A stretch of 10,224 nucleotides of DNA, from assembly GCA_030611285.1 (NCBI GenBank), contig JAUWQC010000023.1, forward strand, positions 1 through 10,224, given 5' to 3'. The position numbers and the translations under genes were made by a program. Below, piece by piece: positions 8,243 through 10,224 of this stretch; the first letter of the stretch is position 1; each line of letters starts with the position of its first letter. The notes beneath the pieces are model-generated. The model saw only the letters and a program-made list of their open reading frames with translations, had not been told where the DNA came from and did no database searches. This stretch comes from a bacterium. Its GTDB lineage: Bacteria; Actinomycetota; Humimicrobiia; Humimicrobiales; Humimicrobiaceae.

Positions 8243-8308
8243 AAAGAAATAGGAACTTATTAAAAACAGTATATAATATTTTTTTTATAAAAAAAACAGT
8301 ACAAGTTT

Positions 8309-8323
8309 TACTTTTTAAAAGTA
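8309..8323. repeat. 15-bp perfect palindrome next to the comEB promoter, possible operator
   Basis: TACTTTT and AAAAGTA form a perfect 7-bp inverted repeat around one central T. The palindrome ends one base before the candidate comEB -35 (TTGGCA at 8325) and lies about 67 bp upstream of tsaC on the other strand. That is a sensible place for a regulator of the divergent pair. In sequence this AT-rich it could also arise by chance. Confidence 0.35.
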
Positions 8324-8324
8324 C

Positions 8325-8353
8325 TTGGCATTTTAATAAATAAGCCTTAGTAT
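8325..8353 (+). promoter_or_regulatory. Candidate sigma-70 type promoter for comEB
   Basis: TTGGCA at 8325-8330 (5 of 6 to consensus) is followed after exactly 17 nt by TAGTAT at 8348-8353 (4 of 6). Transcription would start near 8360, about 70 nt before the comEB ATG. A competing possibility is a TATATT at 8418-8423 that would give a leaderless comEB message but has no good -35. Confidence 0.35.
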
Positions 8354-8429
8354 ATTTTAAAAGAGTATATGGACGTAAATATGCAGCAGTAACGGGTTTT
8401 TATAAATAAAAAAAGCATATATTGAAAAA

Positions 8430-8885
8430 ATGGTAATTACACGGCCGACCTGGGATGAATATTTTGCATCAATTACAAGACAGGTAGCAACAAGATCTAC
8501 ATGCCTTAGAAGAAAAGTTGGCGCTATAATTGTAAAGGATAAGAGGATTCTTACCACCGGCTATAATGGCGCGCCGATGGGGGTGAGGAATTGTCTTGAG
8601 ATAGGAACATGCCTGAGAGAAGAACTGGGAGTGCCAGCGGGTGAAAGACATGAAATTTGCCGCGGCCTGCACGCTGAACAGAATGCAATCCTCCAGTCTG
8701 CATATCATGGAGTGCAAATAAGAGGCTCGGTTATTTACTCCACAACCCAGCCCTGTGCTCTCTGCGCCAAAATGATAATAAACTGCGGAATTAAAAAAAT
8801 ATATTATTTTGAGGATTACCCCGACCCTCTTGCCGTAGATCTTCTTGACGAAGCAGGAGTTGAGTTAATAAGACTGGATTTTTAA
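8430..8885 (+). CDS. comEB: dCMP deaminase, ComEB family
   Basis: Zinc deaminase predicted to convert dCMP to dUMP, feeding thymidylate synthesis, in the cytoplasm. It has 151 residues, as usual for bacterial members. The catalytic zinc site is complete: His81 and Glu83 in GLHAEQNAI (79-87), and Cys109 and Cys112 in [20 protein letters not shown] (105-124). The N-terminal part [20 protein letters not shown] and the [20 protein letters not shown] stretch (30-49) match the ComEB/dCMP deaminase group rather than cytidine or tRNA adenosine deaminases. An inserted loop with Cys55, Cys61, His74 and Cys77 could bind a second, structural zinc, as in phage T4-type dCMP deaminases (inference). The ATG has no SD, but a TATATT at 8418-8423 sits where a leaderless transcript would need its -10. 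The gene is followed by murA after 146 bp. The name comEB reflects homology, not proof of a competence role. Confidence 0.95.
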   Translation: MVITRPTWDEYFASITRQVATRSTCLRRKVGAIIVKDKRILTTGYNGAPMGVRNCLEIGTCLREELGVPAGERHEICRGLHAEQNAILQSAYHGVQIRGSVIYSTTQPCALCAKMIINCGIKKIYYFEDYPDPLAVDLLDEAGVELIRLDF

Positions 8886-8900
8886 TTGAAAAAAATTTTT

Positions 8901-8966
8901 TAAGAGTATAATTACTGCGAATTTTTTAAGATCTTTCTAAAACAATAAAAGCAGCTCTTATTTTTT
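8901..8966 (+). terminator. Candidate Rho-independent terminator after comEB
   Basis: TAAGAG (8901-8906) pairs with CTCTTA (8955-8960), and CTGC (8915-8918) pairs with GCAG (8951-8954). The two right arms are contiguous and run straight into six T (8961-8966). The left arm carries an 8-nt bulge and the loop is about 32 nt, so the hairpin is not a classic tight one. Position, 15 nt after the comEB stop, is appropriate. Confidence 0.35.
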
Positions 8967-8980
8967 AATTAACCTTTATT

Positions 8981-8989
8981 TGTTATAAT
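8981..8989 (+). promoter_or_regulatory. Candidate extended -10 promoter for murA
   Basis: TGTTATAAT at 8981-8989 is a perfect extended -10 element (TG, one base, TATAAT). Only a T-rich stretch lies at the -35 position, which extended -10 promoters tolerate. The start point would be near 8996 with a 36-nt leader. It lies just after the candidate comEB terminator, so murA may be transcribed on its own. A second TATAAT at 8907-8912 with TTGAAA at 8886-8891 has a short 15-nt spacer and is weaker. Confidence 0.45.
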
Positions 8990-9031
8990 AACTTTTACTT
9001 TTTTATCAGGAAAATTACTTTTTTTATATTT

Positions 9032-10224
9032 ATGGAAAAGTTTATTATAAATGGCGGAAAAACTCTGTCTGGAAAAGTTAAGATAAGCGGGGCCAAGAAT
9101 TCTGCACTAAAATTGATGGCGGCATCAATACTGGCTGACAGTAAAACTACCTTAAGCAATGTGCCAAATATTGAAGACGTCAATATTATGATAGAAGTGC
9201 TCAGAGCCCTCGGCGCCAGGGTAGATGTGGACCTGGAAAATAAAGTGGTTGAAATTGATCCGGGGAGTATCAGCAGCTATGAAGCGCCTTATGAACTTGT
9301 TAGAAAGATGAGAGCTTCGATACTGGTAGCAGGGCCGCTCCTGAGCAAGTATGGTAAAGTTAAGACTGCCATTCCGGGTGGTTGCAATATTGGCTCCAGA
9401 CAAATTGATCTTCACCTGAAAGGATTTGAAGATATGGGAGCAAAATATTCTATAGAACATGGATATATTAATTGCCGGGTTGATGGTTATGAAGCCGGAG
9501 CTAAGCTTTTTGGTGCAATGATGAATCTGGATTTTCCTTCCAGAGGGGCTACTGAAAATATAATGATGGCGGGGTGTCTTGCTAATGGCCAGACAGTTAT
9601 CAGTAATGCAGCAAGGGAACCGGAAATAGTTGACCTGGCTTGTTTTTTAAACTCAATGGGCGCAGACATACAGGGAGCGGGCACGGATAGCGTCATTATA
9701 AATGGGGTTAAGAGTCTTAAGGGCACAAATTATGAAGTCATGCCTGACAGTATTGAAGCAGGTACTTTTATTACTGCGGCAGGTTTATGTGGTGATAGAG
9801 TAGAAATTGAAAATGCGAGATGGAAAAATCTTGAAATATTTTATTTTAAGTTAAAAGAAATTGGTGTAAATATTTCTATTGTTGATGAAAACAATATAAG
9901 GGTAGATGCGCCCCGAGAATCATACAGGCCCATTAATATAAGTACTCTTCCATATCCTGGCTTTCCCACTGATTTACAGCCCATAATAACAGTTCTTCTT
10001 TCGGTTGTTCCCGGTGTATCAATAGTAACTGAAAATGTATTTGAAAACAGGTTTATGTACGTGGACGAACTAAACAGAATGGGAGCGAATGTAAAAGTTG
10101 ACGGGCATCATGCTGTAATCAAGGGGGTTGAAAAATTATCAGGAGCTCCGGTCCGGTCATTTGACCTTCGTGCGGGGGCGGCTATGGTCCTTGCAGGACT
10201 TGCGGCTGAAGGATCTACAGAGGT
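9032..10224 (+). CDS. murA: UDP-N-acetylglucosamine 1-carboxyvinyltransferase, 3' end outside the window
   Basis: First committed step of peptidoglycan synthesis: transfers enolpyruvyl from PEP to UDP-GlcNAc in the cytoplasm; target of fosfomycin. The frame is open from the ATG at 9032 to the window end, giving 397 complete codons. The family is about 415-430, so roughly 20-25 C-terminal residues are missing, including the usual HIDRGYE segment. Visible features: SGAKNSALKL (19-28) with Lys22 and Asn23; IPGGCNIGSRQIDLHLKG with the catalytic Cys118 (Asp in fosfomycin-resistant forms, so this enzyme should be sensitive in principle); the PSRGATENIMMAG block; AAREPEIVDL; PYPGFPTDLQP with the catalytic Asp314; TENVFENRFMYVDEL; and DLRAGAAMVLAGLAAEG. 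My translation found no frameshift. KLMAA after KNSAL resembles actinobacterial MurA. There is no SD near the ATG (the nearest AGGA is about 20 nt away). It is the only gene for which I had to translate the frame by hand. Confidence 0.98.
   Translation, partial: MEKFIINGGKTLSGKVKISGAKNSALKLMAASILADSKTTLSNVPNIEDVNIMIEVLRALGARVDVDLENKVVEIDPGSISSYEAPYELVRKMRASILVAGPLLSKYGKVKTAIPGGCNIGSRQIDLHLKGFEDMGAKYSIEHGYINCRVDGYEAGAKLFGAMMNLDFPSRGATENIMMAGCLANGQTVISNAAREPEIVDLACFLNSMGADIQGAGTDSVIINGVKSLKGTNYEVMPDSIEAGTFITAAGLCGDRVEIENARWKNLEIFYFKLKEIGVNISIVDENNIRVDAPRESYRPINISTLPYPGFPTDLQPIITVLLSVVPGVSIVTENVFENRFMYVDELNRMGANVKVDGHHAVIKGVEKLSGAPVRSFDLRAGAAMVLAGLAAEGSTE

Noticed and set aside
8469-8717. Minus-strand 82-codon frame inside comEB
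   Set aside because: Antisense to the zinc-motif region of comEB, with no recognisable domain or SD; a shadow.
8889-8902. A-run/T-run palindrome just after comEB
   Set aside because: A pure A/T palindrome of this length is expected by chance in this composition and would be a very weak hairpin.
9020-9034. Leaderless start for murA using TATATT at 9025-9030
   Set aside because: The hexamer ends one base before the ATG, too close for a -10 element; the extended -10 at 8981-8989 is a better candidate.
8995-9726. Minus-strand frames of 62, 102 and 79 codons opposite murA
   Set aside because: The + strand frame through 9032-10224 reads as MurA without interruption; the antisense frames have no motifs.

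Overview
This is a bacterial window with compact gene packing and an AT-rich composition. It holds no mobile element, tRNA, rRNA or CRISPR array that I can see. The cell makes peptidoglycan precursors (murA) and has bacterial-type RpiB, SHMT and dCMP deaminase, so it is a bacterium even though its rotary ATPase is of the V/A (archaeal/vacuolar) type. Parts of MurA (KNSALKLMAAS near the N-terminus, REPEIVDLACFLNSMGA in the middle, a DLRAG-type C-terminal region) resemble actinobacterial MurA. The gene neighbourhood also recalls Gram-positive lineages. A low-GC, deep-branching Actinobacteriota or Firmicutes-like anaerobe is my best guess, and it is an inference only.

Positions 1-5694 (+ strand) carry the distal part of a V/A-type ATPase operon in the order E (5' end cut off by the window), C, F, A, B, D. 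Genes abut or overlap by a few bases and most have good Shine-Dalgarno (SD) sequences, so they should be one transcript with coupled translation. The membrane subunits I and K/L are not in the window and presumably lie upstream. The hexamer (A3B3), the central stalk (D, F), the C-subunit socket and the E peripheral stalk are all encoded here.

Positions 5720-8242 (- strand) carry tsaC (t6A tRNA modification), then rpiB and glyA (ribose-5-phosphate isomerase B and serine hydroxymethyltransferase; 8-bp overlap). A 131-bp gap between tsaC and rpiB holds a plausible promoter for rpiB-glyA. The ATPase operon and glyA converge with only 25 bp between their stop codons.

Positions 8430-10224 (+ strand) carry a ComEB-type dCMP deaminase and murA, which runs off the window with about 20-25 residues missing. 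The 187-bp divergent gap between tsaC and comEB (8243-8429) contains a candidate comEB promoter and a 15-bp palindrome. The 146-bp gap before murA holds a candidate terminator and an extended -10 promoter. No gene-free stretch exceeds 300 bases.

The main point of interest is genomic context. In Bacillus and Mycobacterium the sua5/tsaC ... (rpiB, glyA) ... murA neighbourhood holds the F-type ATP synthase operon. Here a V/A-type operon sits in that neighbourhood, and the tsaC-rpiB-glyA block is on the opposite strand to the ATPase operon and murA. I found no clear new biological system; the rest is core housekeeping.
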